Shown in pieces: positions 30,798 to 41,764 of a stretch of 64,000 bases of DNA. The notes beneath the pieces were generated by a model, which was given only the letters and a program-made list of their open reading frames with translations, searched no databases and was not told where the DNA came from. Every line of letters starts with the position of its first letter. The first letter of the stretch is position 1. Both the position numbers and the translations under genes were made by a program. Source of the DNA: Emergomyces orientalis (taxonomy: Eukaryota; Ascomycota; Eurotiomycetes; Onygenales; Ajellomycetaceae); the NCBI GenBank assembly GCA_002110485.1, contig MOWL01000047.1, positions 558,001 to 622,000 on the forward strand, in the 5' to 3' direction.

Positions 30798-32245
30798 TTA
30801 TTCTTTGTAGATCTTGACCAGGTCAGAGTATTCTCGTATTCGCGAGACGTAGTTTTCTTCGACCATGTCGCCTCGCCCTCCTGCGATACGAAGGACCAGA
30901 TCGTTGAGTAAAGATCGTCCAAGAATATCGACGTGGTCGCCTAGAGGTATGGTGTCAAAAAAAAATTGGTTCAGATCAGAATAAATGGGATGAAAATGCG
31001 CGAATGGGTTCTAAAGTAACACACCTGTATTGGGGCCTCCTCGAGGTGAGAAGCGATCAGGTTCATGTGGCATTTCATACACCTTCACCTTAGCACCGGC
31101 GGGATTATATCGTTTAATGCCCCACCCTTTTGCGCACATATAACCCAGGCTGAGCAAATTGACAGTGCCGTCCCCTTCGCTCATGACCACTCCACGATCC
31201 ACGATCCCGTTCGTGACTGTTGTATCAATACTGATGTTGAGTTTCGATAGCGGATCTATATCATCATGGTAAAAGTAGCTTCGTTCCGTAGGTTTGCCCA
31301 CACCATAGAAGCAATATATCTTCAAGTTCGGGGCGATAGGTAACCGGGCTTCCAGTGAGTTCAGCCACTTCCGTGGATTCTTCTTGTTTGCTTCAACCTC
31401 CTTCTGGGTATGAGCAACACCATGAGAATAATTCTGGAGGACCAGATCTCAGTACCATTGCTCTGTGTGATTGAAGAGGAATGAAAAACTTGTGTTCATG
31501 ATGAGATTCTGTTGTGTTTTGGATGAATTGATCTCTTGGAAATTTATCATATTATCAAATGTAAAAGGCTGATCTTCTTGATCATCTGGAGCCCAAGTGT
31601 TGTTTCCCCAAACTGCCTGTCCGCCTTTCGGGAGCATGCTGGATATACCAGGCATTGCACGGAAAAGTTCTGCTCTCTCACTCTTTGAAAGAAATTTTTC
31701 AAGCCCGTAGACTGCAAAGGCGTTAAGTTGGGCGGTATCTTTCATTTCTCCCGACAGAATAGCTGGAACTCCCTTTGATGCTCCCAGCATGCAGCCGCTG
31801 ATGTTAATCCATGAATCAATGTGAGTTTCTACCCAACTTGAGCCCCCATTTCCATGTTCCGGGCTCTCAACCCATTTGAAGAAGAACATGGCGACTTGCG
31901 AGCCTATACTATGCAAAACAAGAACAACCTTCCTATGTGAGAGTTTCACAGCTGTCTCAATGTATGTCTTGAGTCTACTGAAATAATGGTCACGCGTTTC
32001 AAGGTTGAGATAGGAAAGTCACCAGTCATAAGCAGCGGAAAAAGCATTCATCGGATCATAGCCAATAGTCGCCAGATTTTCCAAAATTTTGTTCCAGATT
32101 CAGTAACCTGTTATGAAGAAGTCTGTTGCATCGAGACCTTGCGCAGCCCGGAGTTTAATGCCTGGAGGATCCAAGCCCGTAAATTTGTCAAGCATAATAT
32201 GGTTTTTCCAGCCTGTTTTGTCGAGAACGAGAGCTCGCATCACCG
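30798..32245 (-). pseudogene. Phospholipid:diacylglycerol acyltransferase (PDAT/LRO1) pseudogene
   Basis: PDAT is known to move an acyl chain from a phospholipid to diacylglycerol, making triacylglycerol at the ER. Long stretches match the family: RALVLDKTGWKNHIMLDK, GLDPPGIKLRAAQG, VESPEHGNGGSSWV, MLPKGGQAVWGN and the C-terminal DHVDILGRS. The lipase serine motif (HSIGS) is still there. The last intron (donor near 31026, acceptor ending in CCTCTAG) is kept. In-frame TGA stops lie at 32100-32102, 32019-32021 and 31449-31451, at expected Trp, Arg and Arg positions. The N-terminal region, with the membrane anchor and the first part of the catalytic domain, is missing. It is probably a decayed duplicate, so a working gene should exist elsewhere. 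Confidence 0.88.
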
Positions 32246-32713
32246 CTCTTATCAGAAGGGATGTAGTTGGTAGGCTTTGCACCCCCGGAGTACCAGGTCG
32301 CATTGGATGTACCATAGGATTTTCGAAGGAAACCGCTAGTAGCACCGCCTGAGGGAGGCACTATGTTAATGGAGGTGGTCGCCATTGCCGGCCTAAGTCC
32401 AGCGCAAGAAATTTGTGAAAGCGCATGGCGCGATGGTTGAGTGATAGCAAGACCTGGCGTCCAAGTCGAGCCTCCAGGCGGCTTTCCAAAGACCAACACC
32501 GTTGCTGGGGCTGCTGTTATGTCTGAACCGTTCAAGGTCGCATCGATCCAGACAGATGCAACAGCACGCGGGGAGTTCGACGCCTGTGACCTATTTGATG
32601 GAGAGTCAGACGAATGATCCAGCTTGCACCCACGCATTGCTTAGTACTCACTTCAAGGCAAGCAAACACAGACACATCATCTTAGAAACAACTAGTAAAG
32701 TGAACGGTAGCAT
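32188..32713 (-). CDS. Small predicted secreted protein, C-terminus reads into the PDAT relic
   Basis: A two-exon model fits: ATG at 32713, exon 1 to 32652, intron 32591-32651 (GTGAGT...ATAG), exon 2 to 32188, giving 154 residues in frame. Exon 1 encodes a hydrophobic signal-peptide-like start (MLPFTLLVVSKMMCLCLLAL). The rest is Ser/Thr/Pro/Gly-rich, with N-glycosylation sequons. I do not recognise the family. The last 20 or so residues come from PDAT sequence read in another frame, so the natural C-terminus has probably been lost and the gene may be a truncated remnant. Confidence 0.5.
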
Positions 32714-33129
32714 GGTCCTTCGTTCTTGGAATATTGGTCTTTCAAAAACCAACCTGAGATTTTACTGCTTTGTTTCATATTGAAGCTGCTCACATTATAA
32801 AGTCTTTAAATCGTTGAGTTAATGGCTCTGTGTCATACTGAACAAAACCATGAATACAGAGATCATGAGTTTTGATTGAGTGTCGTTAAGACATGGATTC
32901 CGCCTACTTGAGTGTTACTGTTTGGGGAGTGACTGCTAAGACAGATCTAGCTGTGGATGATTCGTTTCTCAATTTATACTGAATTTCTGTTTTATCCTAT
33001 CTCATGTGCCTGAACTGCAGAATGAAATTGGTAGATTCCAACCTTCTTTTCGTCTCCATCAGAGACCACGTATCTCAATAATTATATATAGAAACTTGTA
33101 GTGATTTTTCTAAATATCATTTCTCCCTA
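32714..33129. other. Intergenic, AT-rich
   Basis: No gene is seen. It probably holds the upstream region of the secreted-protein gene and the 3' end of the MADS-like gene. Confidence 0.5.
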
Positions 33130-33707
33130 TCATGGTGACCAAACAGGGGGTTGCACAGTCTTTTCTTGCTGAATAGAAAGTTTTCGTGAAATGTTTGCTG
33201 ATATACAAAGAGCTTTGTTCTTATCACTCCCTTTACCAGTTTCTCTTCGTTGAAAGTCGGCCACCTCTGCTTTTCCTTTAATACCCCCCTTGAAGACTTG
33301 TCAGAGTGGCTTTTTAACTCGCACACTGGGATTTAACTTACCAAACTGGACTCTGAGGGTGGAAAAGAATTATCATCAGTGATGTTCAGTGTGTATATTT
33401 CACCCTGTCTGCGTATCAATACATAAACCTCAGAATCACAATACAAGCTCAGTTCCATGAGTTTTCGATAACAGGTAGACCGTCGCTTCTTCCATTTCTG
33501 CTGGTATTGCTTTTCACGGATCCTGTTCTTCTGACTAGAACTCTCACTTTGCTTCAAAACGGAACCTGTGTCCTTAGTCGCCATTGTTGCATCCAGTATT
33601 AGTAAGATGGAAGAGTTGCTGATTCTGCTTTTATACACAATCATCACAGGGCGATTGGTGGGGAAAGGGGTGACTGAAATGCCATTTGTTGCGAGCTTGG
33701 TGGGCAT
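33130..33707 (-). CDS. Short MADS-box-like protein
   Basis: The model is ATG at 33707, exon 1 to 33342, intron 33289-33341 (GTAAGT...CAAG), exon 2 to 33130, giving 174 residues. Residues about 60-110 resemble the SRF/MADS fold: a basic stretch (KNRIREKQYQQKWKKRR), the STCYRKLMELSLYCDSEVYVLI helix-strand pattern and RQGEIYTLN. MADS proteins bind CArG-type DNA, but this one is short, and the leading segment is atypical (it starts with a hydrophobic VMIVYKSR...SILLI stretch). Similar short MADS-like genes form lineage-specific families in fungi. DNA binding is inferred. Confidence 0.65.
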
Positions 33708-33922
33708 ATCCTAGCGGAGATGGCGTAACATAATACAATTTTGTATTAATTGCCAATTTTCTAAATAAATTATGAACTATATGATTATCTATGCATTGTT
33801 GAAAAGATGGATTACATTAATATCACAGTTCTCGTTTGTGCTGCGTATTTCAGCATGGGGGCAATATGGCCCACAAGAGCCAAAACAGGAACAACGTGAG
33901 AATGGCATCACTATGGAACAGT

Positions 33923-34766
33923 TCAGACAGCACTCACTTCTCGCAATTTCTCAATTGAGACGTCGGATTCAATGGAGGTTAAAAATTCCGTGGCGTAGGG
34001 GGCTTGATGCCAGAATTCGATGTCATCCAAATCTTTGCCATCTTCTTTGTCATATTTCTGCATCAACTCCATTGTGATTACTTCCAATGGTTTAGAGTAC
34101 TGCAAGACTGGACGTGCATGTACGTCTAAACATTCCTCCAGGCAAGCTATGAAATATGTTAGAGGCTTACAGAAGAGGGGTGAGTGAGTAGAAGGATTTC
34201 ATACCAATCTTCACTTCTCCTAGTCTAGTTACAAGGATGTTGGCGCAGTTCAAGTGAGGGTGCTCGACACGCTGTTCGGTGAGATACATAAGGCCGTCGA
34301 GGATCTTCCAGCGGTAAATATCGTCACTTGTCAATTCCCTTGCACAACTCACCTGGGCTAAAATAGCTGCGAGCTCAATTTCATCTGGGTACGCTGCGCA
34401 GGCCACAAGATGATCCAACGAGACTGGGACGTCATCATGAAGGATAAAGACTGATTCATCGTGTAAAAAGCATTCCCGAGAGCAGAGAATGTTGGGATGG
34501 TAGAGTTCTTTGAATCGCAACAGCGTTCTGTCGGCGCCAGACCCTCGAAATGTCCTGATGGAAACAAGTCTGCGGGGATGGACGCGAGGAATGGCTATGT
34601 CGAAAGGTCCAGACAACTCGCATGCGTAAACCTTTAAGAAAGTCTCCCATGGTGACTCGTGCCGAACTATGAACGTATCCTGTAGGCTCTTTCCCGATGT
34701 TGAGGCGTCTCCGAGGACCAAGTCCTTGACTGGACCACATATTCGCTTTCTATGTGTCATAGCCAA
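33923..34766 (-). CDS. Degenerate protein-kinase-like protein
   Basis: Exon 1 runs 34766-34205, the intron 34147-34204 (GTATGA...CATAG) and exon 2 34146-33923, giving 261 residues in frame. The order of segments is kinase-like: a hinge-like FILHDDVPVSLDHLV, then AAILAQVSCARELTSDDIYRWKILDGLMYLTEQRVEHPHLNCANILV, which corresponds to the catalytic loop (HRDLxxxNIL) but with the catalytic Asp missing (HPHLNCANIL), then GEVKIG in place of the DFG region. The N-terminal Gly-rich loop and Lys are not clear. This is probably a pseudokinase of a fungal expanded family. A further downstream exon cannot be excluded. Confidence 0.6.
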
Positions 34767-35080
34767 ATTATCTAATACAACGACACAGCAGTAGACAGGG
34801 CATAGACTTCCAAATTGGATTTTTGCAATACAGGAGAGCAGTAAGAGACGGGATCCTTATAACTGGACAGCCGGATATTGGACATGACTGTGTTCACGGC
34901 TGTCTATGCAGTCACCCGCCAATGCAGTCACGCCATCCAGTCGCCCGGTCATTCAATCCATTTCGTCATTCTATCTAGCCATTTGCCGTCAATCGGTCGA
35001 GCATTTAGATTGATTAGATTGACCATTTCCCGGATAAATAGCTATATTGACCGGTAGCAGGAAGGAACTCACAGTATAGT

Positions 35081-36210
35081 ATGGAAGAACACAGCATCAT
35101 TGTTCAAGCCCTTCCCACTTCAATAACCCGGGGATTATGCGCTGGCGACAAATTTCGTAATCTTCGAATCCACCAGAAGTCAGGAAACTATGTTGAAGAG
35201 GAGGTCTCGCGTGCGCTTCTGGAACCACATGAGCGGCGTGTATTTAATCGCATATATACGGATTCTAGCCTGCACATGCTAGCTGCCGTTTTAGATGAGC
35301 TCATACCAGTGATTGGTTTGTGGGGGGACTTTCACTTTGGTGCGATTAAAGATCTTTTGAATACGCGATGTACAGAGGTACGCATCATCCAAAGATTGAC
35401 CTTTAAACAAGAACTCATCCTTGCAGGAATTGACCAGCTATATGATTCGGGTGAGGGACATTTGGATAAACAATGGGGAATCATTTCAGTTGTTCACAGA
35501 CACTGGCACTGTTCGCAAATTGGAAACTCTCATGCCAAAATTTTCCAGCGACGATCGCTTGCGCATCCGGAGGCTGATGGACCAAAAGAAAATCTATCCT
35601 GGAGTTACCAGCCGCGAAGATCGAAGCACGCTACTGGAAGCTTTATGGAATATTCCTGGAAGAATACTTTCATTTCACACTTTAAGCTATGACGGACGAT
35701 ATGTACTGCAATCATGTGCAGAGCTGCTCCGAAAGTTACTACCACCCTTTACAAAAAGAAGTCGGGTGACTGTAAGAGGAGAGTTTTTCAGCGCTCACCA
35801 TGATGCACGACACGCTTCAGAACAAACCACAGTTGCAAGAGGGTACTGCCAGTTATACCTCTTCGTGATGCGGCATGGCGCAGCTCCAAGAAAGCAGAAA
35901 GATAAAGTGTCAATGCGTTGTCTTGACCATAGATGGTGGAGCAGACTTGCACATTTCGCCATCAGTCTGGGATTTTGCACTCGGCAGATACAATTTTTAA
36001 TCACAGAGGATGACAGCTTAGATGCGGATAGCCAATTGTCCGTGGATGGTACACCTGCATTCACTACAATCTGCGAAAGCCTACCCAGAGGTCAGCGTTG
36101 TGGTCGGCCGCATTATGAAATTTTTGAGCAATACCAACATCAGCTCTTTTTAGACGTGATCTGCGCTTATATAGTCGCGAGGAATGACGTCGGAGAGTCG
36201 AGGGGGGGGC
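35081..36210 (+). pseudogene. DUF3723-like protein, frameshifted
   Basis: From the ATG at 35081 the frame gives LEPHERRVFNRIY...VIGLWGDFHFGAIKDLLNTRC, close in pattern to fungal DUF3723 proteins. Near 35420-35470 the similarity moves to the +1-related frame (IRVRDIWINNGESF...LETLMPKFSSDDRLRIRRLMDQKKIYPG, then the C-terminal ARGYCQLYLFVMRHG, SRLAHFAISLGFCTRQIQFL). A one-base indel explains this better than an intron, since no good splice sites lie there. The usual N-terminal third is also missing. Function of DUF3723 is unknown. Confidence 0.6.
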
Positions 36211-36345
36211 CAGGTCGGCACCATGCCCGAACGGGGCGGCGCCAGCCCGCATGGGTCCGCGCTAGACCAGACACGGACAGCGCCAGACCTGATCGGGCTG
36301 GGACCGCCATTTCCGGCCGCGCGCTCGCCGTCGCAAAGAATACTG
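36186..36345. other. Local GC-rich island
   Basis: About 160 bp are strongly GC- and CpG-rich (GGGGGGGGCC, CGAACGGGGCGGCGCC, GGCCGCGCGC), with AT-rich DNA on both sides. No feature is recognised. Confidence 0.5.
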
Positions 36346-37038
36346 CATTGCATTGCTTCTCTTAGTTATCTACCTACTTATGTAGCTATTTATCTATCTC
36401 AGCACGGCACAGAGCAGCTTTGCCGTCTGCTGAGCCAAGATTCTGCCTTCACCCATCATCCGCGCCGTCATTGCTCCCACTCATTTACATTTCCCTTTCT
36501 TTCCCTTTTGCCCCCCCCCCCAAAGTCTCCAAAAGTCTCCAGGCACTATTTCGGCACTCTCCATATAATTTAATCTTTAACGGGTCCCTGGCAGCACCAG
36601 TCAATAGCTCTCGGCATATCTCGCTCGCTCCGTTCCTAAGCCACCCGTTTCCCCCCCAGTAGGCAATCTGAATTAGTTTTAAAATAAATAATATATTGCA
36701 GCATCCCACCCATCCCTCCCAATAGGCACACCACCATTTTAGCTCTGTTATTTTTTTCCTCTCGAAGCTGAATCACTAACTAACTACTGGACCTATTAAA
36801 TATTTTTCAATTTTCACAGCAAACCAACGAGTTTAGAGACAACCCACGCACAAACACGCACAAACACGCACACACGCACATATTATCCAAGGATTTCACC
36901 CATTCCCACCTCCCACTCCCCCCCGGTCGATGATACAATTGCATCCGCTCTCGTTTTCCCCTGGAATTGCTGCGCTGAGAGCTCGCATCAGATTAATCCT
37001 CCTTCCAACACGATAGCGCCATACAGATCCGAACAATT

Positions 37039-37077
37039 AATACTAAATCTGAATACTAAATCTGAATACTAAATCTG
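37039..37077 (+). repeat. Three tandem copies of a 13-bp unit
   Basis: AATACTAAATCTG is repeated three times exactly at 37039, 37052 and 37065, just before an ATG at 37085. Confidence 0.9.
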
Positions 37078-37084
37078 CAGCATC

Positions 37085-37632
37085 ATGTCCGGCCTATCTG
37101 GTCGTCGGCCTTCGACTACCAAGATCTTCTCTGCCTCGGTGAGTTAGCTAACAATATTTGTTCTTCGCTCTGTCAACCCCCCCCCTGAACACAACCCCGC
37201 ATCTACTACCTTGGGCCATTGAGTCGTTCTGTTACTGCTTTATCTGCCTCTCTCTGTTGTTCTTTGAGTCCATCCAGTGTATTTCCACCCCCCCTGTTTT
37301 TTTTTATGGGCATCTCTTTTCTCTGCCTGTGAATTTTCTTGCAACATCAGGATTCGGAAGGAGAGCACATGACCACGCGGATTCTCCCGATTCCCAAGCC
37401 ACAACCCCGTGATATGGAAACGATTATTCATCATGGCATGTATGGGGTCCATGCTTTGCAAGATTGGTCGAATACGACACCAATGACGGGTGGAATTAGC
37501 GGAGTGGCCAGGACTAGGCTTGTCTGTGCGGGTTTGCAAACGGGACATCCATCTGCCCACAGGAAAAGCCCAGGCCCAACCGAGGCGAGGGGCGGAGCAG
37601 GCGATCAAAATGCGGCAATATCAAACCCCACA
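37085..37632 (+). CDS. Possible short gene or upstream exons, not recognised
   Basis: An ATG at 37085 gives MSGLSGRRPSTTKIFSAS up to a GTGAGT donor at 37139. A CAACATCAG acceptor near 37350 leads into a frame (DSEGEHMTTRILPIPKPQPRD...) that continues to about 37632. It could be the start of a separate small gene, or 5' leader exons related to the PFKFB gene at 39172. I recognise no domain. Confidence 0.25.
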
Positions 37633-39171
37633 TAACCCCGCCACTTGCCGCTGTGGCATTTCAGCTACACCACAACAGCCAGTGTTCGGGGAAGAAACAG
37701 TTGCTTGCACTGCAAACCTGCGGTCAATGAATTGCATCGACTTTGATTATTTTCTACAGTTTCTCTTACCCTAGATTGGAACCGGGACTAGGATACAGAT
37801 TTCCATCTGTTTCCCCGCACAGTATGGATGTGGGGAACAGACCCTCATAGAGGCTTGTTGCATATGAGATGATTCTGCAGATTGTTCGACGGACAAATAA
37901 AAATAATGTTAGACAGCAAGCACAGGAAGCGGGTTTACCTCGTGCCTCCCACAGTACAATTCCAAACCACCTGGCTTGGTTTTCTATCCACTCCCTGTCA
38001 GCCTCAAATCGCTCATTTCCTACATGCACGCGACCCAGCCGAAGTATATCAATTGCTCCCCGGGAACCGGGGTTGAGGAATGAATTGCTGATTCACCGTC
38101 ACCATGATTCGTCCAAGCTGAAGCAGCCTTCTTTAATACCATTAATCCGGCTTATTTTCGTACACGGGCTAGCTAGTGTTTCGGCGAGTTGGGAGTATTC
38201 CGTTTAGGCTGGCGTTTTGGTTCCCATCCTAGAGCATCTTCGATGGAGGGAATGGGGATGTGTCGCAAATGAGACGGGTGGTCATGAACAACATTTCATG
38301 CAGGAGTGCCGCGGAGCTCTCTCTGTTATCCACGGGCGGGTTTGGAGACTTTCATGCCCGTCTGATCGCGGCTAATGAATCTCGAAGATTCGGGCTAGAC
38401 ATGGGCACGAATCCCAGGATAGGGAAGGCTGCGGGGTGGTAACGAAGAGCAGTTATAAAAGGCGCTGTCTCCCTTACTACGGATTTTTGTGGACTGGCGT
38501 TGGCTTTTTGAGCTGTGCTGTTTCTGATCACCGAAAATAGTAGTGGCATATGCAGGTGGCATAGTTTCAACCCTGACGATCATGATTGCCTCTACCTTCG
38601 TCCTACTCGCTGAGCAACCATCCAGTCACATCACACGCCGTTTGATGACAACACAAGACGCAAACGAGATTATCACAAAAGGAATGAGAATACATAGTGC
38701 ATTCTCGTCGCTTCGGCTCCGGCATTTTCGATTTTGCGTCCCGGCCATCAACAAATTTGTCGACCCTTTTTGACAAACAGCCACCACTCTCTCTCACAGA
38801 TTATTGAGACTGCAACACAACCTCGAACCGACCAGCTGTGTCGGTGCAATATTGGTCTCTCGCTTCCAGGCAGCAATGCACTTCAAGATACCTGTAATAC
38901 TTCACTTTTCAGTGTCAAGTATTTTTCTAACTCACTCTGCTGTTGTCGGATATGTTTTGTCACTATCATCATGACATATCATTCTGTGCAGTGTGCTGCT
39001 GTTCACCTTTGCGCTCTGGCTTTATTATGATGGAGGAACCTTTTTCCTCTTTCCATTTTCTTTATCTAGCTCCATCATCCCTGCCCTTGATTTCATTATT
39101 TTCCCTAATCCTGCTGCATCTTTCCCGGAGCCTGATTTTCAATTTCCTCTTCTTTGCAAAAATTTTTCATC
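37633..39171 (+). other. Intergenic, probable PFKFB promoter and leader
   Basis: No gene with supportable features is seen. Long pyrimidine-rich runs near 39040-39170 are typical of fungal promoters close to a start. Confidence 0.5.
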
Positions 39172-40730
39172 ATGGCAAGCCCTGTTTCAAACAAGACGAT
39201 GGCCTACCACCACATAAACCCGAGGTCGAACCGTGTTAAGCCGCCGTTGTTTCATTTTGCCTTCCAAGACTAACATTTCTTTACTACAGAACGATGACTC
39301 TAGAATCTGTGTTGTTATGGTCGGGCTACCAGCCCGTGGAAAGAGCCTAATCGCTGGTAAAGGTTGGTTTACCTACTGCATATCTTTAAAATGGATTTTC
39401 TCGATTCCATTTATATTCCTCTAACATTTACTCAGCTTTGCGATACTTGGCTTGGGTCGGCATCCCCGCCAGAATATTTAACGTTGGCCAGTATAGACGA
39501 CAGGACACGCCACGACCAACTGCTGCCTTCTTTGACACATCCAACCCCGATGGAGAAAGGCTACGTCGGGCTGCTGCCGAAGCGGCGGTGGCGGATATGT
39601 TACGCTGGTTCACCGAGACCGACGGCCAGGTAGCAATATTAGATGCTACCAATTCCACAAAAGGCCGCCGAAAATGGATACACCAGACGTGCATAAATGC
39701 AGGGATCGAAGCTCTGTTCGTTGAATCGAAATGTGACGATGAAGACCTTATCATGAACAACATTCGCGAAGTCAAGACAACATCACCAGACTATGTGGGC
39801 CAGGATCCAGAACTGGCTGCCCAAGATTTCAGAAATCGCATCCGCAATTACGAAAAAGTTTACCAGACAATTGATGAGGAGGAGAAGGATTATGCCTATG
39901 TCAAGCTCATAAATGTGGGCTCAACTGTAATCATCAATCATATCAAGGATTACCTATCTAGTCGCTTGGTTTATTATATTCAGAACCTCCATATTCGACC
40001 TCGTTCGATCTGGCTTTCTCGCGTAAGTCAATTTTATTAATCCAGTATCGCTCTTTGGGGTAACGTGTATTAACATCATTTTTTCCAGCACGGAGAGTCC
40101 GAATACAACCTTCTGGGCAAAATTGGTGGCGACGCCGATATATCTTCGCGCGGGGAGGCGTACGCTCGCGCCCTACCACGGCTTCTCAAGGAGTCTGGTG
40201 TCCCTCCCGGAACTAAACTTGTTATCTGGACATCCACATTAAAACGTACGATCCAGACGGCTCGTCATCTCGCCGCAGAAACAGGATATGATAAATTAGA
40301 ATGGAAAGCCCTGGATGAACTTGACTCGGGCGTCTGCGATGGACTGACATACGAAGAAATCGCTGAAAGATACCCTGAAGATTTCAAAGCTCGAGACGAC
40401 GATAAATACAATTATCGCTATCGAGGCGGCGAGTCATACCGCGACGTCGTCATTCGGCTTGAGCCCATCATCATGGAACTGGAACGGAGCGAGAACGTCA
40501 TTATCGTCACTCACCAGGCCGTTCTTCGTTGCATATACTCCTATTTCTTGAATATGTCGCAGGAACAAAGTCCGTGGATGGAAGTTCCTCTACACACGCT
40601 TATCAAGCTGACGCCCGGCGCGTACGGGACGGAGGAAAAACGCTTCAAGGCGAATATCCCAGCTGTCTCTACGTGGCGGGGTAAAGGATCCTCCGCGAAG
40701 CACCAGCTACCGGGTGAACAACAGCACTAA
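39172..40730 (+). CDS. 6-phosphofructo-2-kinase / fructose-2,6-bisphosphatase
   Basis: This bifunctional enzyme type makes and breaks fructose 2,6-bisphosphate, the regulator of glycolysis versus gluconeogenesis. Four exons fit in frame: 39172-39234, 39290-39362, 39436-40022 and 40089-40730, giving 454 residues. The P-loop is GLPARGKS (33-40). The kinase domain continues through DATNSTKGRRKW, CDDEDLI and DFRNRIRNYEKVY. The phosphatase half begins with the RHGE motif at 241-244 (H242) and has the second catalytic region THQAV with H383. Both active sites look complete, so both activities are plausible. The N-terminal extension is short (21 residues) and exon 1 depends on a GTTAAG donor, the weakest point of the model. 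Confidence 0.93.
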
Positions 40731-41764
40731 ACGTTTCTTTTTCTTAATAGCAAACTTCTTATTTCCCTTTTCATGAAGTCGATATCCGTTTCTTTTTTCA
40801 GTTTCCTTTTTTTTTTTCCCTTGCCTCACATAGAATCGGGGCTGCTAAACCCCAACCCGCCAGCTTTAAAGGAACTCTCCACTTCCCACAGCCAACTCCT
40901 TCCTATTTTTTCCCCACCTTCACAACGCACCTGATACATCTTGTTTTCCTCATTAGGTTTTCGCATTTCCATTTCTCTATTAGAGTTTCATTTTATTTTC
41001 TTAGTTCTATTTTTAATTTTCTGATGGAAAGACAAAAGAAAGCAAGTTCAACTTCAACGGCCGAGCATGAATGGATGGATATTCGCATCATAGCAGATCA
41101 GAAATGGAGGCACTTAATATATATATATTTATATATATATGCTTTCTAAACAGTTTACATGGGTTATGAGTTGATTGATTGATTTATTGATTATTGATTG
41201 AATTTTCTTTTCCTCTCCGTTTCCCGTAACTCACTATGGCTAGGGCGTTTTCGGGGGACTGGAGGATTGTTTTCTCCCCAGATAGATATACTAGAGGTTG
41301 ACCAGGCCTGACTTGGCGGGTGGACAAGTGTTGGCAGGCGTGTTTGGTATCTTTTCGATTTGTTTAATTCAATGGGATTCTTCGTGTTTTTTTCAGTTCT
41401 GAGTGTTAATTGTTAGAGTTATATATTACGTCTGTCCCCAGATCTGTCAAAATGCATCAGCCGGTGCATGACCTTCCCCCAGGAAGTTTTAAAAAATTCA
41501 AATGGAAGATGAAAAATGAAAAATGAAAAATGAAAAATGAAAAATGAAAAAAGGGAAATAAGACTTTGAACTCCAGTGAGCGGTGCAAAACGTTTCAGAC
41601 ATACGCGGCAGCATTTGCTGTGCATGCTCCAAAGAGTACAGGAGTGGTGGGTCCACAACACTCAGTTTGGTCGGGAGATCGTGGCTGTGAACCGCTGGTC
41701 AAGTGAGCGGGCGGTAACTGGTCTATAGAGGATCTCAATGCAACCAGCGTAGAAACGCTAACAT
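40731..41764. other. Intergenic between convergent genes
   Basis: It holds the 3' regions of PFKFB and the transporter. It includes a (TA)n-like run near 41118-41140 and about seven ATGAAAA repeats at 41509-41552. No gene is seen. Confidence 0.55.
41509..41552 (+). repeat. ATGAAAA microsatellite
   Basis: About seven tandem copies of a 7-bp ATGAAAA unit. Confidence 0.9.
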
